A stretch of DNA of 11,996 nt, from NCBI GenBank assembly GCA_003024985.2, contig PXIH01S0145940.1; one strand, 5' to 3'. A program made the position numbers and the translations under genes. The DNA is from Euperipatoides rowelli. Taxonomy: Eukaryota; Onychophora; Udeonychophora; Euonychophora; Peripatopsidae. Shown here in pieces: positions 1-9,280 of this stretch; the first letter of the stretch is position 1; each line of letters begins with the position of its first letter. The notes under the pieces were generated by a model. That model was not told where the DNA came from and did no database searches. It saw only the letters and a list, made by a program, of their open reading frames with translations.

Positions 1-997
1 AAAATCGTCAAGGCTTACATTTAATTCTATTAGATTGTCGTCATTCATATATTCACCTAAATCGGCTGATAATTCATTTTGCCTTCCCCCTACAGTAACA
101 ATATTTCATTTTCCTCAGCATTGAGCTTTTTAAGATTATATATTTTTTTCTTCCCACAAATCAATTTTTTTTAGTAGTTAATTTGTATTGAGGCTTAGTA
201 GATATTTGAATGTATTAAAAAAATTAATTTAAAAATTGGATTGACAGAGAGAAAAAATGTACAAAGTGCAAAATTTTATAAAAGTTCTTGCCCAGAAAGG
301 ATGTGAACTTTTTACAATTAGTTACGAGTTATTACACTAAATCCACTTGGTTCAAATATTCTTTTATTATTATTTAGATTAGTTAAATTGTTCGGCTAAT
401 TATTTATAAGAAAATATTTAATTTGAACTAAATAAATAAGAAAAATAACTTATCTGACAACTTTGAAATAGTGTGAAAATACATGTGTTTTTCAACCTGA
501 GAAGCCAAAAAATACACCAGTGATGTCATAATTTTAAATTAGGTGTTCAAGACAGCCAATTGGAAATTATCTATTAGCTCATTATTTAAAAATGCCATCA
601 CGATTTAAATCCCAGCAAATACAAAATGAAATAAGAAATATATTTAGGAAAAACTAAGATTATAAAACACATCATCACTCTAATTTTGCTAGAATCCGGT
701 AGAGGGCTTCATTCTGAAAATTTTGATATTTATAACGGTGATATATGTTAATTTTTACGAGTCCAAACAACGGGTTGAAAATGTCTTATTTTAAATAAAT
801 TACCATTTGGAAAATATTTTTTATTCAAAGTTCAATAAGGAGTATATTAAAAATAAAATTTAAAATGTTTATAATTAAGATAATGAGGACTTTTATGGCT
901 CAATGTTTTTCCATAATATAATGATTTTGAAAATTCACAAATTAAAAATCAATTTTTGGGTCCAAATTTCATCATTTTGACAAAATGTGGTACTCAG
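1..997 (+). other. Probable last intron of the PDF gene
   Basis: AT-rich sequence with stops in all frames and no recognisable exon, repeat or RNA. It precedes the PDF terminal exon and ends in a TACTCAG acceptor with a weak T-rich tract before it. Intron status is inferred from the exon; the matching donor is outside the window or unrecognised. Confidence 0.5.
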
Positions 998-1188
998 GCC
1001 CGGATTNCAATGAGGAAGGTGTTTTTTCCAAATGGCAAGCAAAAGGTTTTTCAGCCCGGATAATTCAACATGAGATTGACCACTTATATGGAAAATTGTA
1101 TATCGATTCTATGGATTCTCGTACTTTTGAAAATCAGCTATGGTATCAGATCAATATTAGGGGGAAAAATTATTCCCAGACTGTATAA
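998..1188 (+). CDS. PDF: Peptide deformylase, mitochondrial type, 3'-terminal exon
   Basis: Peptide deformylase removes the formyl group from the initiator methionine of proteins made in mitochondria. The exon encodes about 62 residues ending at TAA 1186-1188. Motif 3 of the family, HEIDH, is intact at about 1069-1083: its two histidines bind the metal and its glutamate is catalytic. Around it, [18 protein letters not shown] and MDSRTF closely match animal PDF proteins, and the protein ends where they do. The frame is open back to a stop at 943-945, and the only AG in that stretch is 996-997, so I place the acceptor there, splitting a Gly codon. Motifs 1 and 2 (GLSAPQ, EGCLS) must lie in exons upstream of the window; I do not see them in 1-997. 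One base (1007) is ambiguous. The family call is secure; the exact splice site is inferred. Confidence 0.88.
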
Positions 1189-1217
1189 TTAATTACCTAC
1201 CTTTAATCTAATATTAA

Positions 1218-1223
1218 AATAAA
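1218..1223 (+). promoter_or_regulatory. Poly(A) signal of PDF
   Basis: A canonical AATAAA hexamer lies 30 bases after the PDF stop codon, giving a very short 3' UTR. In DNA this AT-rich the hexamer also occurs by chance, so only its position supports it. Confidence 0.5.
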
Positions 1224-2005
1224 TTATAAATACAATGTATAGCCTAAAACTTTGAATTATATTTTTTAATATACAAGATTCAGCAAAAGTGGGAAAGCAT
1301 AGATATTATAATGTTTTACTTTTATTAGCAGTGGTAACTGAAATAATCTATCATTTTATTAAATAAGTATTGGTAGCCTACTGTAAACTATAATAAATGT
1401 TCAAATTGTCATCAATTGCCTCTAGATAAAGAAGATGCAATATGTTTTTTTTTTTTAAATAATGCTTTTTATTTTTAGCATGTTCAATACATGCATTTCC
1501 TTTCAGTTGTTCTTTTTCTCTTGGCATAAACAACTTCAAGTGATCCACTAAAAATAATCCAAAGATATAATTAGGCCTACTACAATGTTTTTTTTTTGTC
1601 TAACTCTGAACAGAATTTATACCAAAGATCTGCTAATAATGTAAATTAAACCAATTATTTAATTATTGATAATTACCATAAATTTAATGTGATAAATTTT
1701 GAAATGAAACATTTAAGTGAGGAATGAATTTAAAGCTAGAAAAAGAAACAACATAATGCATATGTTAAATATTTTAATGGCATTTCATTTTTGTTTTTTA
1801 AAATGATCTATTTGTAGTGCATAACTTGGGAAAATTCATATTTAATTTAAACATTAGATTTGCTAGCTTTATAAAAGCTATAAAAAATATTGATGGCATA
1901 CTGTAATCAAAACAACATATATTGACTAATGATCAACAGTAAAATGAGGCTTAGGCTATTATAAATATCCTGTTCTTTTCAAGATAGTGGATATGTCAAT
2001 TCCAG
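1224..2005. other. Intergenic AT-rich stretch, nothing recognised
   Basis: Low-complexity A/T sequence downstream of PDF, with short T runs near 1445 and 1587. I see no exon, repeat or RNA on either strand. Confidence 0.5.
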
Positions 2006-2154
2006 TTGCTGTTGAATTACCCAGGACATTCGATATCAACAAGAACTGACATCATGGGAATTTACAGGATGGCTGAAGAATGACTAAGGCGTCTGACATC
2101 TTTGCTGTTAAATGCCAGGACATTCTGAAGCAGGAAGTGACATCACAGTAATTT
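2006..2154. repeat. Diverged direct duplication, spacing about 96 bases
   Basis: Two segments, about 2006-2063 and 2102-2154, share blocks in the same order: TTGCTGTT, CCAGGACATTC, TGACATCA and AATTT. Small insertions and deletions separate the blocks. The stretch is richer in G and C than its surroundings. It looks like an old local duplication inside a larger unrecognised repeat; no coding potential is seen. Confidence 0.55.
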
Positions 2155-2159
2155 TGAAT

Positions 2160-3360
2160 TATGGTCAGTTAATCCTAAGTTCTAGACATGCATAGTAGGT
2201 TGGATTTAACTGAAGACTATCACTGAATCTAATGATATCTAGCACATACAATACAAGCAAAATTACCTTATTAATCTGTGATCATTATCTGTATTGACTT
2301 GGCTGAGTACTGATATATGTTCTTGTTAACAAGTATGTAATATATTTTATTATTTACTCCATTTGATCCTCTCCAAATCCATTTCTTCTTTAGTAGCTAC
2401 CCAAAAATATAAATTTGCGATACACATTCCTCTTCTTTGAAAATTCTATCATTCAATAACCTCTATCATTACTGGAACCATGACTGAATCTTCCCATTGA
2501 ATTATTATCTTTTTGATGTGCTCTTGCTTTGACATTGAAGGTCACCATAATATTTTTTTAGTAATAATTAATTATTTTTATCATAAAACATTCTCAAAAA
2601 ATTTTACACTTTTCCATCTGAATTGCTTATGGTTGGAATATATGTTTAAATTACTTAATCTCATATCCTTTATTTGTTTAATTACAAGTGTTGTGAGAAA
2701 TAGCTTATATTTATGATAACAATATACCCGGTAACTTAAATTATGAACCAAAAATCCTATCTAGAAACCGTTTGCTGCAATTTATCAATTGAAAAAAGTT
2801 TGTTTTTTACATGATATATGTAAGTCTCTACATGTGCCCCTTTTGTTACCTGCAGCATATCAAGATGAAACTCAATTTCATGTCATGTGTTGGACAGCAT
2901 AGTCTTGATCACAGTACCTATGGCGTCTGTTATTCAAGTCTTAATAATAATTTGGTGTACAGTTGACTTTAGTAACTGTAGTTGGCGTGTAACATTCCTT
3001 ATTGACTTCTCTAGACTACCGGTACATTGAAATGATAGCCTGACATGCTCCACAGGTTGCGTAATTTTGGATGACAATCTAGACCTTTAGCCTGCAGTAA
3101 ACTTCCAGTCAACTTAAACTTCTTCATCCATGTATGGTTTGCTGGTGGTTCCTTTCTATAAGCTGTTCAATATTTGCTTGTAAAGTTACTGGATATTTCG
3201 TTATGGCCAGCCACAAAATGCTCTGTGGCGCCATCTATTGAGCATAAAACTTTTTTACTTGACAAACAAATTTCAGCAAACAGTATGTGGATATGACTTT
3301 TGGTTCATGATTTATGTTAAATCGTTATCATTAAGGTAATCCTCAGACACTGTACTTTCT
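2160..3360. other. Intergenic stretch without a recognised gene
   Basis: 2160-2820 is AT-rich and empty; the open frame at 2513-2716 has no protein-like composition. 2821-3360 is richer in G and C and may be the diverged remainder of the retrotransposon whose endonuclease fragment lies at 3365-3565 on the minus strand, but I could not find reverse transcriptase motifs there. The block GTGGCGCCATCT occurs at 3225-3236. Confidence 0.4.
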
Positions 3361-3364
3361 ATCT

Positions 3365-3565
3365 TTATAATGCTATAATCTTGTCGACAGTGAATTTAGC
3401 ACCACTCTGACCTGAGAATTTCTTCAAGATATGTCCACTCTTTAGTTATATTTTTTCTTCTCCCATTGTATGTAATTTCATTTAGTCCTACAATGTCCCA
3501 CTTCATTTTATTCAGTTCTTCTATCTCGGAGCTTTGCTAAACTGGTTAGCAGTTTTTAAATTAAA
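3365..3565 (-). pseudogene. LINE endonuclease domain fragment (EEP/APE-like), decayed
   Basis: Read on the minus strand, three pieces in different frames line up in order with the N-terminal endonuclease/exonuclease/phosphatase domain of non-LTR retrotransposons. FNLKTA (3565-3548) corresponds to the N-x-R-T-L start. EIEELNKMKWDIVGLNE (3527 downward) corresponds to the conserved 'W-D-I-x-G-L-x-E' block with the metal-binding Glu. FSGQSGAKFTVDK (3418 downward) corresponds to the 'Y-x-G-x-x-G-V-G-F-x-V-x-K' block. In-frame stops occur at 3398-3396 and 3367-3365, and at least two frameshifts separate the pieces. This enzyme nicks target DNA for reverse transcription. No reverse transcriptase was recognised downstream, so this is a fragment. 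The family assignment rests on motif recall, not alignment. Confidence 0.6.
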
Positions 3566-3689
3566 CTCAATTCGAAAGCAGTTTAGGATTGGAACCTTCA
3601 CATTTAAATATACCGTACCATAACACTATTTTCTGCAAAATGTTATGAAAAGAATAAAAAAAAAAAGAATTAGTGAAGCAAATAGATGT

Positions 3690-3933
3690 TTTATTTTCTC
3701 TTAAAATATGATACAAATTTTATTTTGTATACACGTCTCGAAATAATTTAACAAAGCAACTATTATGTACAGTATCGTTATTTTTTCTTCTTCATAAACT
3801 TTTTAAAATACTATACAACATTTTTCACTAAACAGAAAAATAAAAATCCATATGAAAATAAAATATTTTAAATAAAATTTTGTTTCCAGGAACATTTGTA
3901 AAAGTAAAAAAATAAATTAAAATAATTATGCAA
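3690..3933 (-). other. 3' UTR of the minus-strand gene ending at 3934
   Basis: AT-rich stretch after the stop of the 3934-4032 exon. Two minus-strand AATAAA hexamers lie here, at 3724-3719 and 3695-3690, about 210 and 240 bases past the stop, with none closer. Either could be the poly(A) signal. The UTR extent is inferred. Confidence 0.4.
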
Positions 3934-4032
3934 TTACTTCATTTTTTTGCCCATATTGAGACGTTTTTTATATTTTTTTGTTGGCTGTTGGGGCTCCGAC
4001 TTCAATGGTGTCAATTCAGAATATAATTTTAG
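3934..4032 (-). CDS. Terminal exon of an unidentified gene, lysine-rich C-terminus
   Basis: On the minus strand, a T-rich tract ending TTCTTTTACAG (acceptor AG at plus 4034-4033) leads into a 33-codon open frame starting at 4032 and ending in TAA at 3936-3934. Of the three phases after this acceptor, only this one is open. The 32 residues run from LKLYSELTPLKSEP into a basic tail KKYKKRLNMGKKMK. I do not recognise the protein. The basic tail would suit a nucleolar or RNA-binding protein, but that is only inference from composition. Supporting the exon are the good acceptor, GC and codon complexity above the surroundings, and AATAAA hexamers downstream. Earlier exons must lie above 4032; I found none convincing in the window. 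The gene converges on PDF, about 2.7 kb apart. Confidence 0.5.
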   Translation of the reverse strand, partial: LKLYSELTPLKSEPQQPTKKYKKRLNMGKKMK

Positions 4033-5226
4033 CTGTAAAAGAAATTTAAAATATTGTTTTTAAATTGCAAAAATGAATAAATTAAAATTCTAAAATATAT
4101 TACAATGATATCCATTAAAGTTCTTATAATAAGCTAATTTATTAAATACCAAAATTAAATCTTTTACTTCCAAAATTTAAATAAAGTTCAAATAGCTTCA
4201 ATAAAACTAGTTAGCCTAATTAAAATATGAACTTGTATATTTTTAAATGACCATTTCGACATCCATGGCAAGTTATGAAGGAACCTTCCCTCAGCAATGC
4301 AGAGGCTTAGGACCAGTGGAAACTATTCCACACTTCCCCTAACCCTAATGGATGTGTATTGCCGATTAAAATTATCTAAATTTATTTAGATAAGTTTAAT
4401 GGGCATTTTAAATCACAAATTATTTCATGGTAGCTTTATTATACAATCAAAGAAGGCAAAAGCTATTACTATTATTAGATCAAATTATTTAGAATTGTAA
4501 TTAAATGAACAAAAGATTGCCTTTTCAATTGACTGATGCCAAGTTATTATTTTTGGAATAAATACAAACTATATTACAAGTGTGAAATGTAGACTTTTTT
4601 TTTTCAATATCTAGCTAAAGTTAATTTACCATAATAAAGAAATGAACATCATGTAATAATTTATAAGTAAATAGTTAATATAAAATAGATACAGTAAACC
4701 TATTGCAATTCTATAATTTTAATACAGGATAATAAAGCAATGACAACAATAATATTTAAAAATCGTCCAAATTCTAGATACAATCAATAGAATATTTCAA
4801 CCCAGGTCATGAAAGGCTAAAAACGTTTTCTTTATATGTTAAGGCAATATAGGCAGTAATGTGTTGATCATTTTTAATCCATAATTAAAGGAATGTAAAT
4901 TTCATATATTTCCATTATATGATTAGGCTACTATATTTATTTATTCTCACTTGGCAATGGCAAAGCCTAATACATTAAGTGCAATAGATGAAAAAAATAT
5001 ACACAATTTTATATTTGAGCATAGCCCAAAGAATCTGTAAACAAAACTAAAAACAAGGGGTAAGATTATTAGTGGTTATTGGTAAATTCAAAACAAAAAT
5101 ATATAAATTCATTGTAGCCTAATCCATATAGGAGTTACAGTATAAAGTATAACATGTATATTTTTATTCTTATAAATAAAATATATTAAAGAGGTGAAAT
5201 TCCTCTTAAAAGGGTACGGTTCTGTC
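4033..5226 (-). other. Probable intron of the minus-strand gene
   Basis: AT-rich sequence upstream (in gene sense) of the lysine-rich terminal exon. No further exon was recognised on either strand. The only compositional break is the GC-richer island at 4251-4366. Confidence 0.35.
4251..4366. other. GC-richer island, unassigned, likely a dispersed repeat fragment
   Basis: About 115 bases stand out from the surrounding AT-rich DNA by balanced composition. They contain a small inverted pair, GTGGAA and TTCCAC (4316-4321 and 4326-4331), and the string CCCCTAACCCTAA (4336-4348). All frames on both strands carry stops or lack protein-like sequence. A transposon fragment or a conserved non-coding element are the main options. 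Confidence 0.3.
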
Positions 5227-5485
5227 GAAGACTTATTGTTTTTATTAAAAGGTGTCCAGGAAAGATCTTTTATGGTATGATAGAACCCTACGAGAAACTA
5301 AAGTCCCAGAATGCAAGTTGGGCCACCATCTTGGATTTTCCTTTTTTTTTTCTTGCCAAAAATTACACCTCCTAAATATTGTCCGCTTTTTTTAATCTCC
5401 TCATTTAACCACTTTACAGAGTAGACTATTTGTAATTTTAATATTTAAAAAAAAAAAAATTGTAAAATTTTGGCATAAAGTTGAC
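5227..5485 (+). repeat. Dispersed repeat family, copy A
   Basis: This stretch matches 10771-11055 in the same orientation over its whole length. Shared blocks in order are: a GAAGACTT start, a CCAGGAAAGATCTTTT block, the identical 37-base core (5304-5340), ATTACACC-CCTAAATATTGTC, TCATTTAACCACTTT and TTGTAAAATTTTG-CATAAAG. The copies differ by scattered substitutions and by the length of A and T runs; copy A lacks a roughly 16-base A-rich insert before the core. No open frame or clear terminal inverted repeat is seen. It is probably a non-autonomous element or a piece of one. Confidence 0.85.
5304..5340 (+). promoter_or_regulatory. Conserved repeat core with ZNF143-like and YY1-like sites
   Basis: This 37-base core is identical in both repeat copies (the other is 10859-10895). 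It begins TCCCAGAATGCA, which resembles the ZNF143/SBS consensus (ACTACAATTCCCAGAATGC), and in copy A it is preceded by an ACTAAAG that also fits. It continues with GCCACCATCTTGG, the reverse complement of a CCAAGATGGTGGC sequence close to the YY1 consensus AANATGGCGGC. Binding is inferred from motif resemblance only. Confidence 0.4.
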
Positions 5486-5624
5486 GTTGCGAAACTTTTA
5501 AAATTCGACAAAAATAAAAAAAATTAAAAAAACAAANTCAAAAGGTCATTTTTTTAACCAATGAAAATAAGAGTTCTGGACAACAAACATGTCAGGCGCT
5601 GTAGTGGGTAGAAAGATTTTATTT

Positions 5625-5640
5625 AAAAAAAAAAAAAAAA
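5625..5640 (+). repeat. A(16) homopolymer run
   Basis: Sixteen consecutive A residues. It could be the poly(A) tail of a retroposed fragment ending here, but no source body or target-site duplication was identified. Confidence 0.7.
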
Positions 5641-5790
5641 CCTAGCTCAATAATTATTTAGCCATTATATCTATCTAATAAGCAAGATGAAAAGAAACAA
5701 TTGTAACAATAATGTGCTGATTGAATGATTTTTTTTCAATCGTGAGTTTAAATTTAAAAGAAACGAACGCTTTCAACAAGAAAAAAAAAA

Positions 5791-6110
5791 CATGCCCGGG
5801 CGGCGGGCATAAATTAAAACAGTTTAAAAAAGATTCGCGTCAATAAAAGAAAATAATTAAATAAAATAAAATATTTTGTTAAAAATGTATTATAGCATAA
5901 ATAAAAAATAAAAGGAACTGAAATTTTAATATGCTCAGACTAGATAGAGTATTACTATTAGGCATAGGATTTTTTGAACTTCACCGCGTTGTCGTCATAC
6001 ACTACATCCTATTGGTTGCGTGTTTTATGAAAATCTGCCTCCCCCCCCCCATAAATTTGCCGCCCTGGGCTTGGGCTCATATGGCCCATGCCAAAATCCA
6101 GGCCTGGTGG
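5791..6110. repeat. Inverted GC-rich blocks, possible foldback element
   Basis: The block 5791-5815 (CATGCCCGGGCGGCGGGCAT then AAATT) is roughly the reverse complement of 6052-6072 (AAATTTGCCGCCCTGGGC and following). Both stand out sharply from AT-rich surroundings. The right block continues to about 6110 and follows a C(10) run at 6041-6050. Either the pair are ends of one foldback element or two fragments of one repeat inserted in opposite orientations. The open frame across 5931-6134 does not look like a protein. Confidence 0.4.
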
Positions 6111-6129
6111 TACTGCAATAGTCAAAATA

Positions 6130-8390
6130 TTTAGGCTTATCTATGCAAAGAGGGGCTAGATCCCAGGACGTACAATTTGGTCGAAATTGATTCTCAATAC
6201 TTTCTAGGCTTACCTGAAAGCAAGACCTGGGTCATGCATAGGCCTTAGGATAAGACTCGGGGAAAACAATAATACTATTGAGGAAGTTGGCAGCTGTATA
6301 TTTATTACTGCAGTTTAACACAAGACTCTTTAGTTAAATGTTTCTATGGTGAAACAATACAATTAATTTAATTTCAATAAATTTTACCAGATATTACACC
6401 AGCAACAATTCTTCAATCTGGACCTAAAACATTTATAAAACAGTGGTCATATATACCTGTATATTACATTATATTTCAATGAACTGAGGAAACTTAAGGC
6501 ATTGTATTTTGATAAACTTCTGTTTATTTGCTTTTATTTTTCCGCGGTCATCAAATAGTGGACCGGCTATCAAGTATAAACAATTTTTATATTCAATCCT
6601 TAAAAATTTCTGGAAGAATTTCATCAATATTTTTAATTCATAGTATTCTTAAATCAATATTCATATTTAATCTGGATTATTCTATTCATTTAATATTCAT
6701 AATTTTCATGGTTATAGGATTTCTTAATCATATGGTAAGTTATTCTTTATAATTTATACTTGATTTGATCTAGGAGTGAGTGTTTATTTAGCATTTAGTG
6801 AGATATTTTTCTTATTCTATATTCATATTTTTCTGACTTTAATTCTCTGATTTACTATTTAATCTTTCATTATTATAACTATAATTCTTGATATTGTCTT
6901 AGCTCATAGGCTCTTTATCTCTTAATTTTTATATGATATTCAATTTTCAGTAATAATTTCATAAAATATGCCAAAGTCAGTCGACCTCTGAATCATAATT
7001 CGAGTCTGGGAAGGTGTCATGGTCTGAATAGAGGGTATTATTATTATTATTATTAATCAAAAGTTTATTAAATTTAGTTTAAATGTTCTGATGTACAGTT
7101 TAAAAATTTTGGAAAAGGGATTATAATTTTAGTTACTTGTAAAGAACCGCACTCTACTCTTGTTAATTGAAAATTTACTAAAAACCAATATATGGCATCT
7201 CCCTCACACACGATAATAGACATACAATTGCACAATAAGTATATTATAAACATTCAAATTTCATCAATTCAATTTAATTGTACATTAGGCTTTAGCCAAT
7301 TTAACTGTACATTTCTTTAAAAGTTCTTAGTAGTTAATAATTCATAATTCTAGAGTTCATAATTAAAATTGTGTCATTCTGGATTCTTTAAATTTCAATT
7401 GATAATTTCAATCAGTTCATAGTGTTCAATATCAATTCCTTAATTCAGATTCATGATTTTTATTATTTTTTCTTCGTCTAGATCTAGAACTTCGTAGATT
7501 TTATATTTATGCTATATTTATGCTAGCTAGCTTATTAGTGGCTTAATAATTATAGTTATTCAACTTTGCTTTGTAATAATTATGATTCTTTTGATAATAA
7601 ATTCATGCTGGGGAAATCAGTGCTATTAAAAGTAATTATAATTAAAACCTTGTTCAGCAAAAAGCCGGGTGGTTGTAGGCATCTCTGATCCTATGCAATT
7701 TTCACTCTTTTAATTATTTCTTCATCATTGTATTGGATTGGTTTCTTTGAGGACGGGGCAAGAGATTTTTCTTTAATTGGTTTAACTTTAGAATTTTGGT
7801 TCTAGTTGATTTTCTTAAAAGAAAGAACTCAAGGTGTCAGCCCCTGCCTGCAAGGTATTTTCAACAAGTCAAAAGGTGAACCCCGATCGATTCTTTTAAT
7901 TTTTGATTACTGTTACTTTGGAATTTTTTATGACTGACCGATAAAAATTTCTCTACATGAGCTTATATACTGACACTTTGACGTATAATCAGACAATTGT
8001 TAATGACTGTTTAAATGATCTGGTTGGTTGAGTTCTATTTAACTGTTCAATTGACCATGCCTAGGGTCATTAATTAGGAGGGCTGGTTGTCATCCAAGCA
8101 CCTCTTGCTCCTGCTCTTCATTCATTGAAATTAATATAATTCTTTGTATTGTAACAATTTCTTTGATTTCACTTTTCTTATTCTTCTGATTTCATGCTGG
8201 ACATTTTTTAAAAAATTTCATTGCTTATGATATAGTACTGTCTCAATCAATAAAATTCATATTTAATACTTATTATTTTAATTATTATTTTCATACATTT
8301 CTTGATATAATTGTTCAGGCTTCGTTTGTATATTTTATAATAGGAATTCACTTGCTTATTTCTTTTACATAATTAATTTATTTCCAATCC
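6130..8390. other. Gene-poor AT-rich stretch
   Basis: More than 2 kb without a recognised exon, transposon domain or RNA on either strand. From about 6500 the plus strand is rich in T, often in the form ATTCAT and TTAATT. The open frame at 6528-6752 reads as hydrophobic low-complexity translation of T-rich DNA, not as a known protein. Slightly GC-richer patches at 6140-6260, 7660-7760, 7830-7900 and 8050-8120 remain unassigned. Confidence 0.45.
7036..7056 (+). repeat. (TAT)n microsatellite
   Basis: About seven perfect copies of a TAT/ATT trinucleotide, flanked by GAGGG on the left and AATCAAAAG on the right. Confidence 0.85.
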
Positions 8391-8459
8391 AATATGCTCT
8401 TGCTATTATCAGATATTACATCGTTAGTTACAGTTGTTAATTCTTCTTTTAGCCATCAT

Positions 8460-8930
8460 AATACTGCTCTTGCAAATATTAGTTATTAATTTTTCCATTC
8501 ATCTTGCTGTTGAATTCTAATACTGCTCTTGCAAATATTAGTTATTATTTTATTCAATCATCTTTCTGTTAGCTCTAATACTGCTCTTGCAAATATTAGT
8601 TATTAATTTTGTTCATTCATCTTTGTTAGCTTTTAATACTGCTCTTGCAAATAATTATTTTATTCATTCATCTTTCTGTTAGCTTCTAATACTGCTCTTA
8701 TAAATAGTTATTTTATTCAATCATCTTTATGTTAGCTCTAATACTGCTCTTGCAAATATTAGTTATTATTTTTGTTCATTCATCTTTCTGTTAGCTTCCA
8801 ATACTGCTCTTGCCAATATTAGTCATAATTTTCAATATTAGTCATAATTTTATTCATTCTTTTTTCTGTTAGCTTCTAATACTGCTCTTGCAAATATTAG
8901 TTATTATTTTATTCATTCTTCTTTTTCAGG
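8460..8930 (+). repeat. Minisatellite, eight units of about 52-78 bases
   Basis: The string AATACTGCTCTT recurs at 8460, 8519, 8577, 8635, 8688, 8740, 8800 and 8878. Each is followed by a variant of GCAAATATTAGTTATTATTTT, then ATTCATTCATCTTTCTGTTAGCTTCT. Spacing is 58-60 for most units, 53 and 52 for two shortened units that lack part of the AAATATTAG segment, and 78 for the seventh. The long unit contains a nested duplication of CAATATTAGTCATAATTT. A degenerate ninth unit may start at 8391 (AATATGCTCTTGC). The array ends near 8930, where similarity gives way to unrelated sequence. There is no open frame through the array. Confidence 0.93.
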
Positions 8931-9280
8931 CTAGACTTATTATTATTATAGGACTATTTCACCCATAACAATTGGCATTAATTGTTCAGGGCTTCACATA
9001 CAGCAACTGGGTCTAGAAATGACTTAATTTATTACCATTCATTCATCTTGATTTCATTTGTCATTAATAGGTATTCATATTTTCTCTTGCTGATAAATTC
9101 TTCTTTTTATTGTAATTGATATCTTCTATTTTAATTCAGCTTTTAGTTTGTTCAACAATATTTAATTTTTATAATTCCTTCAGATTTTAATGTTCTCTTC
9201 TTTCTTTTTGTACATTGAAAACAATTAATTCTTATGCATAATAGAACTGACTCTAATCTTAGTTCCATTTATTATTTATT
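8931..9280. other. Spacer between minisatellite and Penelope-like relic
   Basis: T-rich sequence with no recognised motif. I looked here for the catalytic core of a reverse transcriptase (RYxDD-type motif) that should precede the relic at 9281 and found none, so the element appears truncated at about 9281. Confidence 0.45.

Noticed and set aside
998-1188. Peptide deformylase as bacterial contamination or transfer
   Set aside because: The sequence resembles animal PDF (MDSRTF and C-terminal length) and has an intron acceptor and poly(A) signal.
2071-2220. CTGAAGA strings that could be hammerhead ribozyme cores, as found in some Penelope-like elements
   Set aside because: No GAAA partner or pairing stems nearby, and they are 7 kb from the PLE relic.
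2513-2716. Open frame of 67 codons, plus strand
   Set aside because: Phe, Leu and Ile-rich translation of T-rich DNA, with no motif and no splice context.
4336-4348. Telomere-like CCCCTAACCCTAA
   Set aside because: Only about two units, so not a telomeric array.
5931-6134. Open frame of 67 codons, plus strand
   Set aside because: Runs across a C(10) tract and the GC-rich inverted block; its proline and tryptophan content comes from the repeat, not from a protein family.
6528-6752. Open frame of 74 codons that looks membrane-like
   Set aside because: Hydrophobic only because the strand is T-rich; no start context, homology or splice signals.
6975-7015. Possible tRNA-derived SINE B box (AATTCGAGTCTGG)
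   Set aside because: It departs from the GGTTCGANNCC consensus and no A box lies upstream at the right distance.
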